DNA of 64,000 bases, taken from Acinetobacter portensis (GTDB lineage: Bacteria; Pseudomonadota; Gammaproteobacteria; Pseudomonadales; Moraxellaceae). Shown here piece after piece: positions 43,148 to 52,727 of this stretch; positions within the stretch are counted from its first letter, which is position 1; every line of letters starts with the position of its first letter. The notes below the pieces were generated by a model that saw only the letters and a program-made list of their open reading frames with translations, made no database searches and was not told the DNA's origin. The translations under genes were made by a program, and so were the position numbers. Location: positions 930,001 to 994,000 of the forward strand of contig NZ_CP096120.1 in assembly GCF_023158935.1 (NCBI RefSeq), given 5' to 3'.

Positions 43148-43156
43148 CTAAATTTT

Positions 43157-43187
43157 AAAAAAGCGAGGTATTTAACCTCGCTTTTTT
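43157..43187. terminator. Terminator of the CYTH/CHAD gene
   Basis: The 13-bp stem AAAAAAGCGAGGT / ACCTCGCTTTTTT has the loop ATTTA, just right of the second IS. Confidence 0.85.
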
Positions 43188-43199
43188 GTTTACTTAAAC

Positions 43200-44660
43200 T
43201 TATTTCAAAAATTTACGGCTCACCATAAATTGTTCAGTCGCTTCCAATAAACGCTCTGCATAAACTTCTTGCTTTGCTGTAAGCCAACCTAAAACAAACC
43301 AATCACTCGCTTCCAATTCTGTTTGCTGAATATATAAAGCAGAAGAAGATAAAACCAAATATTCATGCGCTGCAAGTTGCGCGTCATTTAAAGCTTTACT
43401 GTATTTTTGCAAATTTTTAACATCATAAATATTGGTTAAAATTGGGAAGCTAAATTTCAACTCACTAATATGCGTTGCAAGTAAATCTAGGCTTTCAAAA
43501 TTACTGATGTCTGCTGCAATTAAACTTTCCTGCAAAATTTTATACTGATGTTGCAACGTATTTTGAGCAAAAGCCTTTAAATCTTGTTTTTGCTGAACAT
43601 CATTTTCTTCTAAACTAAAAATTAAAAGCTCAAGAAAATGATGAACGTTTTGCGTAGATTTAACTAAATTATTCAACTTTTCTTTAGCGTAAAGAATGTC
43701 TTTTTCTAAGTTTGAAGATGTATTTGGGTTTTGTAAGAAGGTGCCCAAAGTATCTTGCATGTGTTGTAAATGCTGTAGGTTTTCAAATTGCTGTTTAAAT
43801 GCATTTAACTGATTTGTCCATTTACTCGAAAGAGAAGGGCTCCAATCTTTAAATATATGCAAACTTAAATACAAATGATTCAGCGCTGTTTGAGCTTGTT
43901 CAATATGATCTTTTTCAGCAAATCCTGCCGATATTGCAGCAATATTTGGCAATAAATGTTGAAGCTGTTGAGAAATTAATAAACGTAAATTTTTATCTGC
44001 ACTATCTTTTTTACTTAAAATAAAGTCTTTCGCATATACAGCAGGACTCACATTTTGTTGTTGTGCCAATAAATTACCAATTTCTGCTTTGCTACGTACA
44101 TCTAACCAAAGTTGATATTTCTTCACCCATTCAAAACTAAAGGCAAGTAAACTTTTAATAGAGCCTTCTTTAAGTTCAAATTCCACTTCATGAACAGGTG
44201 TTTCTGCATGTTCAGAACGAATTGAACCAATATCTAAACTTACTTCAATAGTTGTGTCTTCAAAAGGAATAACACGGAAAGTACGTTCAATATCCGTTTC
44301 AAATTGAAGTTTTAATGCATTAAAATTTTGTCCTAACGCATTGGTTAAAATTTGAGTCGCTTCAGCATCGTCTTTATAAATATCTAAATTGAGTTCAGGA
44401 GCTTGTTCGGCTTCGCCTAAGTCATAATTATGTTCAAAGCGTTGAATATGACTTTTTCCCGCGGCTTTTAAGGTTTGAATCCAGCGAGTGCCTTCTAAAC
44501 GTAAACGAAGTGCAGCATGATTTTGTGCCAATAAACGATCTTCGGTATCAAAATATTTTGCTTTTAATTGAATGATTTCTGACTTTTTAGGATCTATAGC
44601 TTTAAGTAAAGCATTGCGTCTTGATTCATGAATTTGAAATTTTAATTCAACTTCGGTCAT
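43200..44660 (-). CDS. CYTH domain protein with C-terminal CHAD-like region
   Basis: This protein of about 486 residues has an N-terminal CYTH domain starting with the signature EVELKF (ExExK type), then KAKYFDTEDRLLAQNHAALRLR, WIQTLKAAGKS and EVEFELKEGS, typical of inorganic triphosphatases such as YgiF. The rest is helical with spaced His residues and resembles a diverged CHAD domain, proposed to bind polyphosphate. Triphosphate hydrolysis is likely by family. I chose the ATG at 44660 (AGGAC upstream); nine further codons upstream are unlikely. It is the first core-like gene to the right of the IS pair. Confidence 0.82.
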   Translation of the reverse strand: MTEVELKFQIHESRRNALLKAIDPKKSEIIQLKAKYFDTEDRLLAQNHAALRLRLEGTRWIQTLKAAGKSHIQRFEHNYDLGEAEQAPELNLDIYKDDAEATQILTNALGQNFNALKLQFETDIERTFRVIPFEDTTIEVSLDIGSIRSEHAETPVHEVEFELKEGSIKSLLAFSFEWVKKYQLWLDVRSKAEIGNLLAQQQNVSPAVYAKDFILSKKDSADKNLRLLISQQLQHLLPNIAAISAGFAEKDHIEQAQTALNHLYLSLHIFKDWSPSLSSKWTNQLNAFKQQFENLQHLQHMQDTLGTFLQNPNTSSNLEKDILYAKEKLNNLVKSTQNVHHFLELLIFSLEENDVQQKQDLKAFAQNTLQHQYKILQESLIAADISNFESLDLLATHISELKFSFPILTNIYDVKNLQKYSKALNDAQLAAHEYLVLSSSALYIQQTELEASDWFVLGWLTAKQEVYAERLLEATEQFMVSRKFLK

Positions 44661-44889
44661 AAGTTTTGTCCTAGTTTTAAATCTCAATATGTGAGATGCG
44701 TCAGTTCATGTGAATATGCGTTATTAAAGTTATGTATAAGCGCAAAAATTAATCTTGTATAAGTTCAGCTTTCGATTGTAGCGAAAATCTATTTTCATGT
44801 AAGACTTGACGAATCTAGATTACAAAGAAGTGGCTTTAATTTGAGCAAAAAATGGTTTAACGTGTTTAAAAAATATCAGGAAGATATAA

Positions 44890-45273
44890 ATGAACATCAA
44901 GATGGATCAAAATTTTAATATCGATATTCAACAAGAATACACATTACCAATTAAAAATTATCATGAATTTTATCGTTTTTATTTAACTGAGCATCGAAAT
45001 ATTATGAGCCGTCGCTTACATGTTGAAGGCAGTAGTATTGGCTTATATTTTTTTGCAAAAGGCATTAAACAACGTAAAGTAAAATATTTTGCCTATGGTT
45101 TGTTGTCTGGTTATGCGTGCGCTTGGATTGGTCATTTCGTATTTGAAAAAAATAAGCCTGCTAGCTTTAAACAACCTATTTATAGTTTTATTTCAGACTG
45201 GAAAATGTTTTCAGATGTGTTACGTGGAAACTTAAGCTTGAAAGATAGATCGCTTGATAGAATTAAAAGTTGA
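44890..45273 (+). CDS. Mpo1-like / DUF962 family membrane protein
   Basis: This 127-residue protein resembles DUF962/Mpo1-like proteins: NYHEFYRFYLTEHRNIMSRRLHVEGSS, then GLLSGYACAWIGHFVFEKNKPASFKQPIYSFISDWKMF. The conserved His residues (EHRN, LHVEGS, GHFVFEK) are the presumed Fe-binding set; yeast Mpo1 oxidises 2-hydroxy fatty acids. About two hydrophobic segments are present. The bacterial function is unproven. A methionine five codons in is an alternative start. Confidence 0.8.
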   Translation: MNIKMDQNFNIDIQQEYTLPIKNYHEFYRFYLTEHRNIMSRRLHVEGSSIGLYFFAKGIKQRKVKYFAYGLLSGYACAWIGHFVFEKNKPASFKQPIYSFISDWKMFSDVLRGNLSLKDRSLDRIKS

Positions 45274-45416
45274 TGGAAATATATGCAAAATTATCTGATT
45301 GGTGAAAATATTCTTATGATTCGTATAAAAAAATAAAATAAATGCTCTATTCTTTGTGAAAATAGAGTAGAGTAATCGAACATTAAATTTATTTAATGAA
45401 AAAATACAGAGTTTCC

Positions 45417-45448
45417 AAACCTAGAGTGACCTCTCTAGGTTTTTTTTA
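45417..45448 (+). terminator. Hairpin terminator upstream of thiE
   Basis: The stem AAACCTAGAG / CTCTAGGTTT has the loop TGACCT and a T-run. It lies 144 bp after the DUF962 gene and isolates thiE. The rest of the 293-bp gap holds nothing I can name. Confidence 0.8.
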
Positions 45449-45566
45449 TGCTTATAAAAGTAATAATCAAAATCCACTATAAAAATTATAAATTCCATTC
45501 GGTTTCACTGATTTATTATCTTGGGTTGTGAGATAATTCAACTTAAGACAAATTTCGGCAGATGTT

Positions 45567-46190
45567 ATGCGCGGTTTATATTTAATTACGAATGATGATC
45601 CTATTGAACTTTTATTAGCGAAGCTTGAAGGTGCAATGGCAACTTATGAAGTGGCTGTATTGCAATACCGTCGTAAAAAAGTGGTTGATAAAGAAGCCAA
45701 AGCCTATGAAATTGGCTATATGAAGCATTTGTGCGATCAATATAAAGTGCCTTTTGTGATTAATGATGATTTAGATGCGGCAGTTGAATATGGCGTAGGC
45801 GTGCATTTAGGTCAGGGCGATGGTTCAATTGCTGAAGCTGTAGAACGCTTACCTAAAAATGTACTCATTGGTCGTAGCTGTAATAACTCTATAGAATTGG
45901 CGGAACAAGCTATTGCTGATGGCGCAAACTATGTTGCTTTTGGTGCTATTTATGCAACCGATACTAAGCCTGAAGCAGGTAATATTGGTCTGGAAACTTT
46001 AAAACAAGCAAAAGCAAAGTTGAATGTACCTATTTGTGCAATTGGTGGTTTGACTGTTGAAAATAGTAAAGAAGTGATTGAAGCAGGTGCCGATCTGTGT
46101 GCTGTGATTAGTGACGTTTTAGGTCGCTCAATGTCTACAGTTGGTCAACGTGTGTATGATTGGTCAGAATTATTTGCTGAACAAGCTTAA
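45567..46190 (+). CDS. thiE: Thiamine-phosphate synthase
   Basis: This 207-residue TIM-barrel enzyme joins HMP-pyrophosphate and thiazole phosphate to thiamine phosphate. Conserved segments are GLYLITND, VLQYRRK, VPFVINDDLDAAVEYGVGVHLGQGD, IGRSCNN, YVAFGAIYATDTKPEA and ICAIGGLTVEN. No TPP riboswitch is visible upstream. The stop is 30 nt before the hemL start, so a thiE-hemL operon is likely. Confidence 0.93.
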   Translation: MRGLYLITNDDPIELLLAKLEGAMATYEVAVLQYRRKKVVDKEAKAYEIGYMKHLCDQYKVPFVINDDLDAAVEYGVGVHLGQGDGSIAEAVERLPKNVLIGRSCNNSIELAEQAIADGANYVAFGAIYATDTKPEAGNIGLETLKQAKAKLNVPICAIGGLTVENSKEVIEAGADLCAVISDVLGRSMSTVGQRVYDWSELFAEQA

Positions 46191-46220
46191 TTTTTTTATT
46201 TTTTGAGTTGAGTGATTTTC

Positions 46221-47525
46221 ATGAGTTTATCTCCAAAGCAAGAACAACTGTTTAAACAAGCAAGCAAACATATTCCAGGTGGTGTGAATTCACCTGTACG
46301 TGCATTTAACAGCGTAGGCGGCACGCCAGTATTTATTGAAAAGGCACAAGGTGCGTATTTATACGATGTAGATGGCAAGCGCTATGTCGACTATGTGGGT
46401 TCATGGGGACCAATGATTTTAGGTCATGCTCATCCTGCAATTATTAAAGCTGTACAAGATGCCGCTGTAGATGGTTTAAGTTTTGGTGCACCAACGGTTC
46501 ACGAAACAACTTTGGCAGATATCATCTGTGAAATTATGCCGTCTATTGAATTGGTTCGTATGACCAATTCAGGCACTGAAGCAACAATGACCGCAATTCG
46601 TCTTGCACGTGGTTACACAGGTCGTGACAAAATTGTGAAGTTTGAAGGCTGTTACCATGGTCATTCAGATTCATTGTTAGTAAAAGCAGGTTCAGGCTTG
46701 TTAACAAGTGGTGAAGGTGAGGCGACATCTGCAGGCGTTCCTGCTGATTTTGCAAAACATACGTTAACGCTTCCATATAATGACATTGCAACCTTAAAAG
46801 AATGTTTTGCTAAATTTGGTTCTGAAATTGCAGGTGTAATTGTTGAACCTGTTGCAGGCAACATGAATTTAGTCAAACCAATTGATGGTTTCTTACAAGC
46901 TATTCGTGATGTATGTGATGAACATGGTTCAGTATTTATTATTGATGAAGTAATGACAGGTTTCCGTGTTGGTTTAGGCGGTGCTCAAGCGCATTATGGC
47001 GTAACACCAGACTTAACGACTTTAGGTAAAATCATTGGTGCGGGCTTACCTGTAGGTGCTTTTGGTGGTAAACGTGAAGTAATGGAATGCATTGCGCCAT
47101 TGGGTAAAGTTTATCAAGCAGGTACATTATCGGGTAACCCACTTGCAATGCGTGCAGGTATTGAGATGTTCAAACATCTTCGTGCTGAAGGTTTTTATGA
47201 AAAACTAACAGCACAACTTGAAAAGCTTTTAGCAGGTTTACAAGTTGCTGCCGATGAAGCCGGTGTAGCGTTTAAAACTCAGCAAGTTGGTGGTATGTTT
47301 GGTTTGTATTTTACAGATCAACAAGACATTACAAGTTTCGACTCTATGTTGAAATGTGATGTAGATGCATTCCGTAAATTTTTCCACGGTATGTTGTCAC
47401 GCGGTGTAAACCTTGCACCATCAGCATTTGAGGCAGGTTTTATTTCTGCTGCACATTCAGATGAAGATATTGAATTTACCATTAAAATGGCAAAAGAAGT
47501 ATTTGCAGAAATAAACAACAAATAG
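46221..47525 (+). CDS. hemL: Glutamate-1-semialdehyde 2,1-aminomutase
   Basis: This 434-residue PLP enzyme makes 5-aminolevulinate in the C5 haem pathway. Motifs are [76 protein letters not shown] and the PLP lysine K270 in [19 protein letters not shown] chose the ATG at 46221 over a GTG 9 nt upstream. It follows thiE closely and ends at a G-U-containing terminator. Confidence 0.95.
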   Translation: MSLSPKQEQLFKQASKHIPGGVNSPVRAFNSVGGTPVFIEKAQGAYLYDVDGKRYVDYVGSWGPMILGHAHPAIIKAVQDAAVDGLSFGAPTVHETTLADIICEIMPSIELVRMTNSGTEATMTAIRLARGYTGRDKIVKFEGCYHGHSDSLLVKAGSGLLTSGEGEATSAGVPADFAKHTLTLPYNDIATLKECFAKFGSEIAGVIVEPVAGNMNLVKPIDGFLQAIRDVCDEHGSVFIIDEVMTGFRVGLGGAQAHYGVTPDLTTLGKIIGAGLPVGAFGGKREVMECIAPLGKVYQAGTLSGNPLAMRAGIEMFKHLRAEGFYEKLTAQLEKLLAGLQVAADEAGVAFKTQQVGGMFGLYFTDQQDITSFDSMLKCDVDAFRKFFHGMLSRGVNLAPSAFEAGFISAAHSDEDIEFTIKMAKEVFAEINNK

Positions 47526-47544
47526 TCTATAAATTAGCTAAACT

Positions 47545-47578
47545 AAAGTCCGTAGTAGATTTACTGCGGGCTTTTTTT
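47545..47578 (+). terminator. Terminator of thiE-hemL
   Basis: The stem AAAGTCCGTAGT / ACTGCGGGCTTT (two G-U pairs) has the loop AGATTT and a T-run. Confidence 0.75.
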
Positions 47579-47612
47579 AAGCATAAATTTTAGAATAATT
47601 TAAGGACATTTT

Positions 47613-48029
47613 ATGAAAACTACACACACTTTAACTTTAGCAGATGCAGAATTTTTATTAGATCAATCACAAAAATATGCTGTTGAACATTCATTTAATG
47701 TCAGTATTGCTGTTGTAGATGTGACGGGTAGTCTTTTGACTATGAAACGTATGGATGGCGCTGCACCAATTAGTGCAACAATTTGCCAAGAAAAAGCAAA
47801 ATGTTCTGCATTAAGTACAAAACCTTCTAAAGTATTTGAAGATATGATTAAGAATGGTCGTAACGGTTTTCTTTCAATTTCAAACTTTGTTGGTTTATTA
47901 GAGGGTGGTTTACCAATTGTTTATGAAGGACAAGTGGTTGGTGCTGTAGGTGTTTCTGGTGTTCAATCTCATCAAGATGCTGAAATTGCTCAACATGCAA
48001 TTGATAAGTTTTTAGCTCAAGCGGGTTAA
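47613..48029 (+). CDS. GlcG/HbpS-family protein
   Basis: This 138-residue GlcG/HbpS-like (former DUF336) protein has the family core: LTLADAEFLLDQSQKYA, VSIAVVDVTGSLLTMKRMDGA, ICQEKAKCSAL and GGLPIVYEGQVVGAVGVSGVQ. Some members bind haem. No signal peptide is present here, so it is probably cytoplasmic. It lies shortly after hemL but is separated from it by a terminator. The function is uncertain. Confidence 0.82.
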   Translation: MKTTHTLTLADAEFLLDQSQKYAVEHSFNVSIAVVDVTGSLLTMKRMDGAAPISATICQEKAKCSALSTKPSKVFEDMIKNGRNGFLSISNFVGLLEGGLPIVYEGQVVGAVGVSGVQSHQDAEIAQHAIDKFLAQAG

Positions 48030-48159
48030 TAAAATTCTAAATAGCGATAGTTAGATCTGTTTATTATTTAAATTTTGTCTATCTATCGCTTATTTTTTAT
48101 ATTATTTCATCATTGAATTACTCGTATAATTCAATTAATTATCCCAAATCTTTTTCTCA

Positions 48160-48864
48160 ATGTTCTATTCATTTCCAAAGAAAATTCAGTTACAAGCCAG
48201 TTTAGCCAAATGGGCACTTTCATCTACAGACAGTGTTTTACTTATTCTTGGTTTAGATGAATTACAACAAGATCAAAATTTTGAACATTCAGAATTAAAT
48301 CAACATTTAACGAGTTTAGTTAAAAAAGCGAAAACGCTAGAAATTCCAATTGTATCTTTAAATACAAATGAACTTATGAACGGCATGATGTTTTTAGGTG
48401 AGCAAGTGAGCCTAAGAAAACAGCTTATTGTTACGGGAAAAATCACAGCTCAAGCAAAGCAATTAATTGAATATTTAGGTTCAGTTACTGAAAATATTTG
48501 CGTAATAAATGATGCAATATTACTTTCAAATATTGAGCAACATATTCAATGGATTGAAAGCATTTCTAAGCAAAAATATCATCATACAAACACTTATACT
48601 TTATTGCGTTTGTGGACTTTAAGTGCGCCCAAAGAATTCATTCTTTCAAGTAAGGGAATTTTATTGTCTATTGCAGAAGCTTTAGATATAGAAGCATTAG
48701 AAATTGATCCAACTATAGATTTAAAAAACTATGGATTAGATTCTGTATCTATCGTGAGTTTAGTTGGATTATGGCGTGCAAATGGCGCAAATATTCAATA
48801 TGAAGATTTTACGAAATATCCAACGCTGGAAAAATTATTGGCTTATTTAGTGAATCGACAGTAA
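48160..48864 (+). CDS. Orphan EntB-like protein: degenerate isochorismatase plus carrier domain
   Basis: This 234-residue protein has a C-terminal phosphopantetheine-carrier domain whose motif NYGLDSVSIVSL matches the aryl-carrier domains of EntB/BasF-like proteins (Ser is the attachment site), with GLWRANGANIQYEDFTKYPT after it. The N-terminal 150 residues follow the isochorismatase fold only loosely: LLILGLDELQ stands where a catalytic Asp motif is expected, and NICVINDAILLSNIEQH replaces the ADA region. No siderophore or NRPS genes are nearby. It may be a carrier-only partner, or a decayed relative. ATG start at 48160. Confidence 0.65.
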   Translation: MFYSFPKKIQLQASLAKWALSSTDSVLLILGLDELQQDQNFEHSELNQHLTSLVKKAKTLEIPIVSLNTNELMNGMMFLGEQVSLRKQLIVTGKITAQAKQLIEYLGSVTENICVINDAILLSNIEQHIQWIESISKQKYHHTNTYTLLRLWTLSAPKEFILSSKGILLSIAEALDIEALEIDPTIDLKNYGLDSVSIVSLVGLWRANGANIQYEDFTKYPTLEKLLAYLVNRQ

Positions 48865-48996
48865 AAAGCGTAAATTGAAAATTTTATTGAGATAAATCGG
48901 AAATTTCGTCGGTTATTAACGCTTTAAACATTGTATTTTAAATCTAAGATTCATATCATTGCTCGCTTGTTTTCGTGATCAGATTGGAATAGAAAC

Positions 48997-49641
48997 TTGA
49001 GTAATTTTCTAAGCGAACACCTGATTCATCGTGATGAAGATTTCATGGTGATTCATAAACCAGAAGGAATACTCACTGTTCCCGGGAAAACAGCCGATTT
49101 ACAAGATTGTGTCATCAATCGCTTATTAGACATTGAACCTAAAACGTTGCTTATCCATCGTTTAGATCGCGATACATCAGGTATTTTGGTTTTCGGTTTA
49201 TCTAAATTTGGTCAAAACAGAATTTCGCGTCAATTTCAAGAAAGACAAACTTCAAAAATTTATCAAGCCGTTGTTGCCGGACATTTAGAAGGTGAGGGAA
49301 CTGTAGATGTTCCTGTCATTTATGATCCATCTCGACCGCCATTGCATATTGCAGAACCATCTCATAATAAACCTGCGCTAACACATTGGCAGGCAACAGA
49401 ACATTTTCAAATTCAGGGACAAGATGTAACTCGCGTAAAACTTACGCCAATTACAGGTCGTTCTCATCAACTCCGTGTACATATGCAATATTTAGGTCAT
49501 CCAATTATTGGAGATACTTTGTATGCAACAGAAGAACAGCAAAAGCTTTCTGAAAGATTATGTTTACATGCGGAAAGATTAAGCTTTAATCATCCAAAAA
49601 CAGAACAGCCAATTGATTTTTATTGTGCTGTGCCTTTTTAA
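48997..49641 (+). CDS. rluA: RluA-family pseudouridine synthase
   Basis: This 214-residue RluA-type pseudouridine synthase is similar along its length to E. coli RluA, which modifies 23S rRNA U746 and tRNA U32. The catalytic Asp is D57 in LLIHRLDRDTSGILVF, and KPEGILTVPGK, PLHIAEPSHNKPALTHW and ITGRSHQLRVHMQYLGHPIIGD are typical. The start is the TTG at 48997; no upstream ATG fits. The S4 domain found in RluC/RluD is absent. Confidence 0.87.
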   Translation: MSNFLSEHLIHRDEDFMVIHKPEGILTVPGKTADLQDCVINRLLDIEPKTLLIHRLDRDTSGILVFGLSKFGQNRISRQFQERQTSKIYQAVVAGHLEGEGTVDVPVIYDPSRPPLHIAEPSHNKPALTHWQATEHFQIQGQDVTRVKLTPITGRSHQLRVHMQYLGHPIIGDTLYATEEQQKLSERLCLHAERLSFNHPKTEQPIDFYCAVPF

Positions 49642-49793
49642 GATGAAAGTGTTTCAAGAGATTTAATTTAGCTCACTTTTTAGTGGGCTTTATGTCAAAA
49701 TATATTGCTTAAAGGTGTGGTTTTTTGATCAAATGCTAATCAATGGTATTGGATAAAAAATACATCCTAACTTCTAGATAAAGGTGGAAAAAA

Positions 49794-52622
49794 TTGCAGC
49801 AGTTTGCTATTGGTCAACGTTGGCTTTCAGACACAGAAACAGAACTTGGTTTAGGAGTTCTCATTGATGTAGATGAGCGATCGGTCAGCATTTTATTCCC
49901 CAAAAGTGATGAAACTCGTGTCTATGCACGAAGCAATGCACCTTTAACCCGTATTATCTTTAATACTAAAGATGAATTAATGGATCAAGAAGGTACAACG
50001 TGGATTGTTGAGTCTTTTGAAGATCGCAATGGCGTTATTCGTTACGATGTTATTCGTACTCTTGAAGATGGTACGGAAGAGCGTAAATCTTTAAATGAAA
50101 CCCGTATTGGCGCAACAATTCAGTTATCTAAACCGCTAGATCGTTTACTTGCAAGTCAAATTGATTATAAAGAATGGTATGACTTGCGTATTGAATCTTT
50201 GCTTATGCAAGCGAATATGAAATCTAGTCCATTACGTGGCATGATTGGTTCGCGTGTGGGTTTAATTCCGCATCAGCTTTATATTGCACACGAAGTAGGT
50301 CAGCGTTTTGCACCACGTGTTTTACTTGCCGATGAAGTAGGTTTAGGTAAAACCATTGAAGCAGGTTTAATCATTCATCAACAACTAAAAACGGGTCGTT
50401 CTGAACGTATCCTAATTTTAGTGCCAGATTCACTGCAATATCAGTGGATGATTGAAATGCGTCGTCGTTTTAATCTTCAATTTTCATTGTTCGATTTAAC
50501 ACGTACTGCGTCTATTAAAGAACATGATCCAGATTTAAACCCATTCTTGACAGAACAATGCATCATCGCAAGTGTCGATTTAATGATTGACCATGATGAT
50601 TTACGTGAACAAGCAATGGAAGCAGGTTTTGATCTTCTTGTTGTCGATGAAGCGCATCATTTAATGTGGAGCGAAGAAGATGGCGGAAACGATCGTTATG
50701 ACTTGGTTGAAGAACTAGCACAACAAACTGCGGGTGTATTGTTACTCACAGCAACCCCTGAACAGCTTGGTGTAGAAAGTCATTTTGCCCGTTTACGTTT
50801 ACTCGACTCGCAACGTTTTAGTTCTTTAGATCGTTTCTTAGATGAAGAAGAGCAATATCAACAAACAGCTAAAATTGCTGAAGTGTTGATGTCTGATTTG
50901 CCTTTAGAAGAAGCACATTTAGCTGCAATTGAGGGCTTATTAGGTCATCGTATTGAAGATCATCCTGAACAGCGTTTCCGTGCAATTCACGAATTATTAG
51001 ACCGTCATGGTACGGGTCGTATTTTGTTCCGTAACACACGTGAAGCAATTCAAGGTTTCCCTGGCCGTGATTGTCAGCCAGCACCTTTACCAGCACCAGA
51101 AAATTGGTCTAAAGAAGGTAAACTACGTGAACAGATGTGGCCTGAAGAAGCACAATTAGACGGTGCTTGGATGGAAACAGATCCACGTGTTTCGTGGATT
51201 ATGGAAATGCTTCGTACGCAGTTAAAACACAAAAAAGTGTTATTAATTGCACGTAGTGGTCCAGTTGTTGAAGCTTTAGAAAATGCACTTCGTATTCATG
51301 CAGGTATTCGTACCGCAATGTTCCATGAAGGTATGAGCTTACTTGAGCGTGACCAAGCTGCAGCTTATTTTGCTGAAGACTCTTATGGCGCACAAATTTT
51401 ATTATGTTCGGAAATTGGTTCAGAAGGTCGTAACTTCCAATTTGCATCTGACTTAATTTTATTTGATTTACCTGCAAACCCAGATGTACTTGAACAACGT
51501 ATTGGTCGTTTAGACCGTATTGGTCAAGAAAACCGTATTCAAATTCATGTGCCTTATTTGGTTGGTACTGCACAAGAACGTATGTTCCGTTGGTACAACG
51601 AAGCTTTAAATATTTTTGGTAATATTTCGCCTACAGCGCAAACTTTACAAGAAAACTTTATTGTAGATTTAAAAGACTGTTTGCTTACAGATATGGGGCA
51701 AAAGTTTGAAGAGTTACTTGAAGCGGTTGTTGTTCAGCGTGAAGCTTTAGAAGCAGAGCTTCAAAATGGTCGTGACCGTTTGCTTGAGTACAACTCTTGC
51801 CGACCTATTGTGGCGCAAGAAATTGTTCAAGCACTTGAAGATTATGATGACAACACGACTTTGCCAATGTTTATGAAGCGCTTTATGGCATCCACAAACA
51901 TCGACTTTGATGAGCAAAGTAACGGTACTGTTATTATAAAACCAACAGACCAAATGCAAGTTCAAGGTTTAACACTTGATGAAGAAGGTATGACGGCTAC
52001 GTTCTACCGAGATCAAGCGCAAATTCGTGAAGATGCTGAATATTTAACGCTAGAACATCCATTTACAGAAAGCGTAATGGAAATGATTGGCACGCAAGGT
52101 TTTGGTAGCACAAATGTTGCTGTACTTAAATCTGCGGCTTTACCACAAGGTTCTGTACTTCTTGAAGTATGGTTTAAGGTAGATGTTGTTGCACCAAAAG
52201 CATTGAATTTGCCATCTAGCTTACCGCAACAATTAGTACGTGTATTATTAAGTGAAAAAGGTCAGGATTTATCTCAAAAAATTGCACCTGAAATTTTAAA
52301 ACCTTATATTCATCACTTAGATGGTAATAGCTGTCGTCAGGTTGTAAAAGCACGTCGTGATATTATTGAAGCGCGTTATGCACAAGCTTTAGATATTGCA
52401 AAAGCAGCTTTACCAAACTTCAAAGAACAAGCGAAAGAAGTGTATGGTAATAAGTGGCAATATGAAATTGACCGTTTAACTTACTTAAAACAATTTAATC
52501 CAAGCATTCGTGAAGATGAAATTGCACGCCTACAAAAATTCCAAAAAGAAGGAATTAGTTTGTTAGATGGATTGGCTGTAACACCAGAAGCAATTCAGGT
52601 GATGGTTGTTGTGAAACCATAA
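49794..52622 (+). CDS. rapA: RNA polymerase-associated ATPase RapA (HepA)
   Basis: This 942-residue SWI2/SNF2 ATPase recycles stalled RNA polymerase after transcription. The N-terminal Tudor/KOW-like region is FAIGQRWLSDTETELGLG. The helicase core has Walker A in LADEVGLGKTIEAGL (near residue 180), DEAHHL near 285, TATPEQLG, and the second RecA lobe with FHEGMSLLERDQAAAYF, SEIGSEGRNFQFASDLILFDLP and QRIGRLDRIGQ. A Spacer/Rpb2-like C-terminus follows. It begins at a TTG preceded by AAGGTGG. Confidence 0.93.
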   Translation: MQQFAIGQRWLSDTETELGLGVLIDVDERSVSILFPKSDETRVYARSNAPLTRIIFNTKDELMDQEGTTWIVESFEDRNGVIRYDVIRTLEDGTEERKSLNETRIGATIQLSKPLDRLLASQIDYKEWYDLRIESLLMQANMKSSPLRGMIGSRVGLIPHQLYIAHEVGQRFAPRVLLADEVGLGKTIEAGLIIHQQLKTGRSERILILVPDSLQYQWMIEMRRRFNLQFSLFDLTRTASIKEHDPDLNPFLTEQCIIASVDLMIDHDDLREQAMEAGFDLLVVDEAHHLMWSEEDGGNDRYDLVEELAQQTAGVLLLTATPEQLGVESHFARLRLLDSQRFSSLDRFLDEEEQYQQTAKIAEVLMSDLPLEEAHLAAIEGLLGHRIEDHPEQRFRAIHELLDRHGTGRILFRNTREAIQGFPGRDCQPAPLPAPENWSKEGKLREQMWPEEAQLDGAWMETDPRVSWIMEMLRTQLKHKKVLLIARSGPVVEALENALRIHAGIRTAMFHEGMSLLERDQAAAYFAEDSYGAQILLCSEIGSEGRNFQFASDLILFDLPANPDVLEQRIGRLDRIGQENRIQIHVPYLVGTAQERMFRWYNEALNIFGNISPTAQTLQENFIVDLKDCLLTDMGQKFEELLEAVVVQREALEAELQNGRDRLLEYNSCRPIVAQEIVQALEDYDDNTTLPMFMKRFMASTNIDFDEQSNGTVIIKPTDQMQVQGLTLDEEGMTATFYRDQAQIREDAEYLTLEHPFTESVMEMIGTQGFGSTNVAVLKSAALPQGSVLLEVWFKVDVVAPKALNLPSSLPQQLVRVLLSEKGQDLSQKIAPEILKPYIHHLDGNSCRQVVKARRDIIEARYAQALDIAKAALPNFKEQAKEVYGNKWQYEIDRLTYLKQFNPSIREDEIARLQKFQKEGISLLDGLAVTPEAIQVMVVVKP

Positions 52623-52634
52623 GTTAGAATAGTA

Positions 52635-52658
52635 AAAAAGCACCTTCGGGTGCTTTTT
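52635..52658 (+). terminator. UUCG terminator of rapA
   Basis: The stem AAAAAGCACC / GGTGCTTTTT closes a TTCG tetraloop. Confidence 0.85.
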
Positions 52659-52680
52659 ATTTGCTTATATTTTTCACATA

Positions 52681-52707
52681 AAAAACCCGCGAAAATCGCG
52701 GGTTTTT
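52681..52707 (-). terminator. Terminator of the aspartate aminotransferase gene
   Basis: The 12-bp stem AAAAACCCGCGA / TCGCGGGTTTTT has an AAA loop and poly-T on both strands. Confidence 0.85.
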
Positions 52708-52727
52708 TAAATCTGTTTTAAAGCAGA

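Noticed and set aside
45319..45347. A third dif-type site (ATTCGTATAA before thiE)
   Set aside because: Only the XerC-like arm is present, with mismatches; the sequence where the XerD arm should be is an AT-rich run without TTATGTTAA.
45274..45566. TPP riboswitch before thiE
   Set aside because: I see a terminator hairpin but none of the conserved THI-box sequences.
48110..48140. dif-like sequence around CTCGTATAATTC
   Set aside because: The XerC-like part is partial and the other arm does not match.
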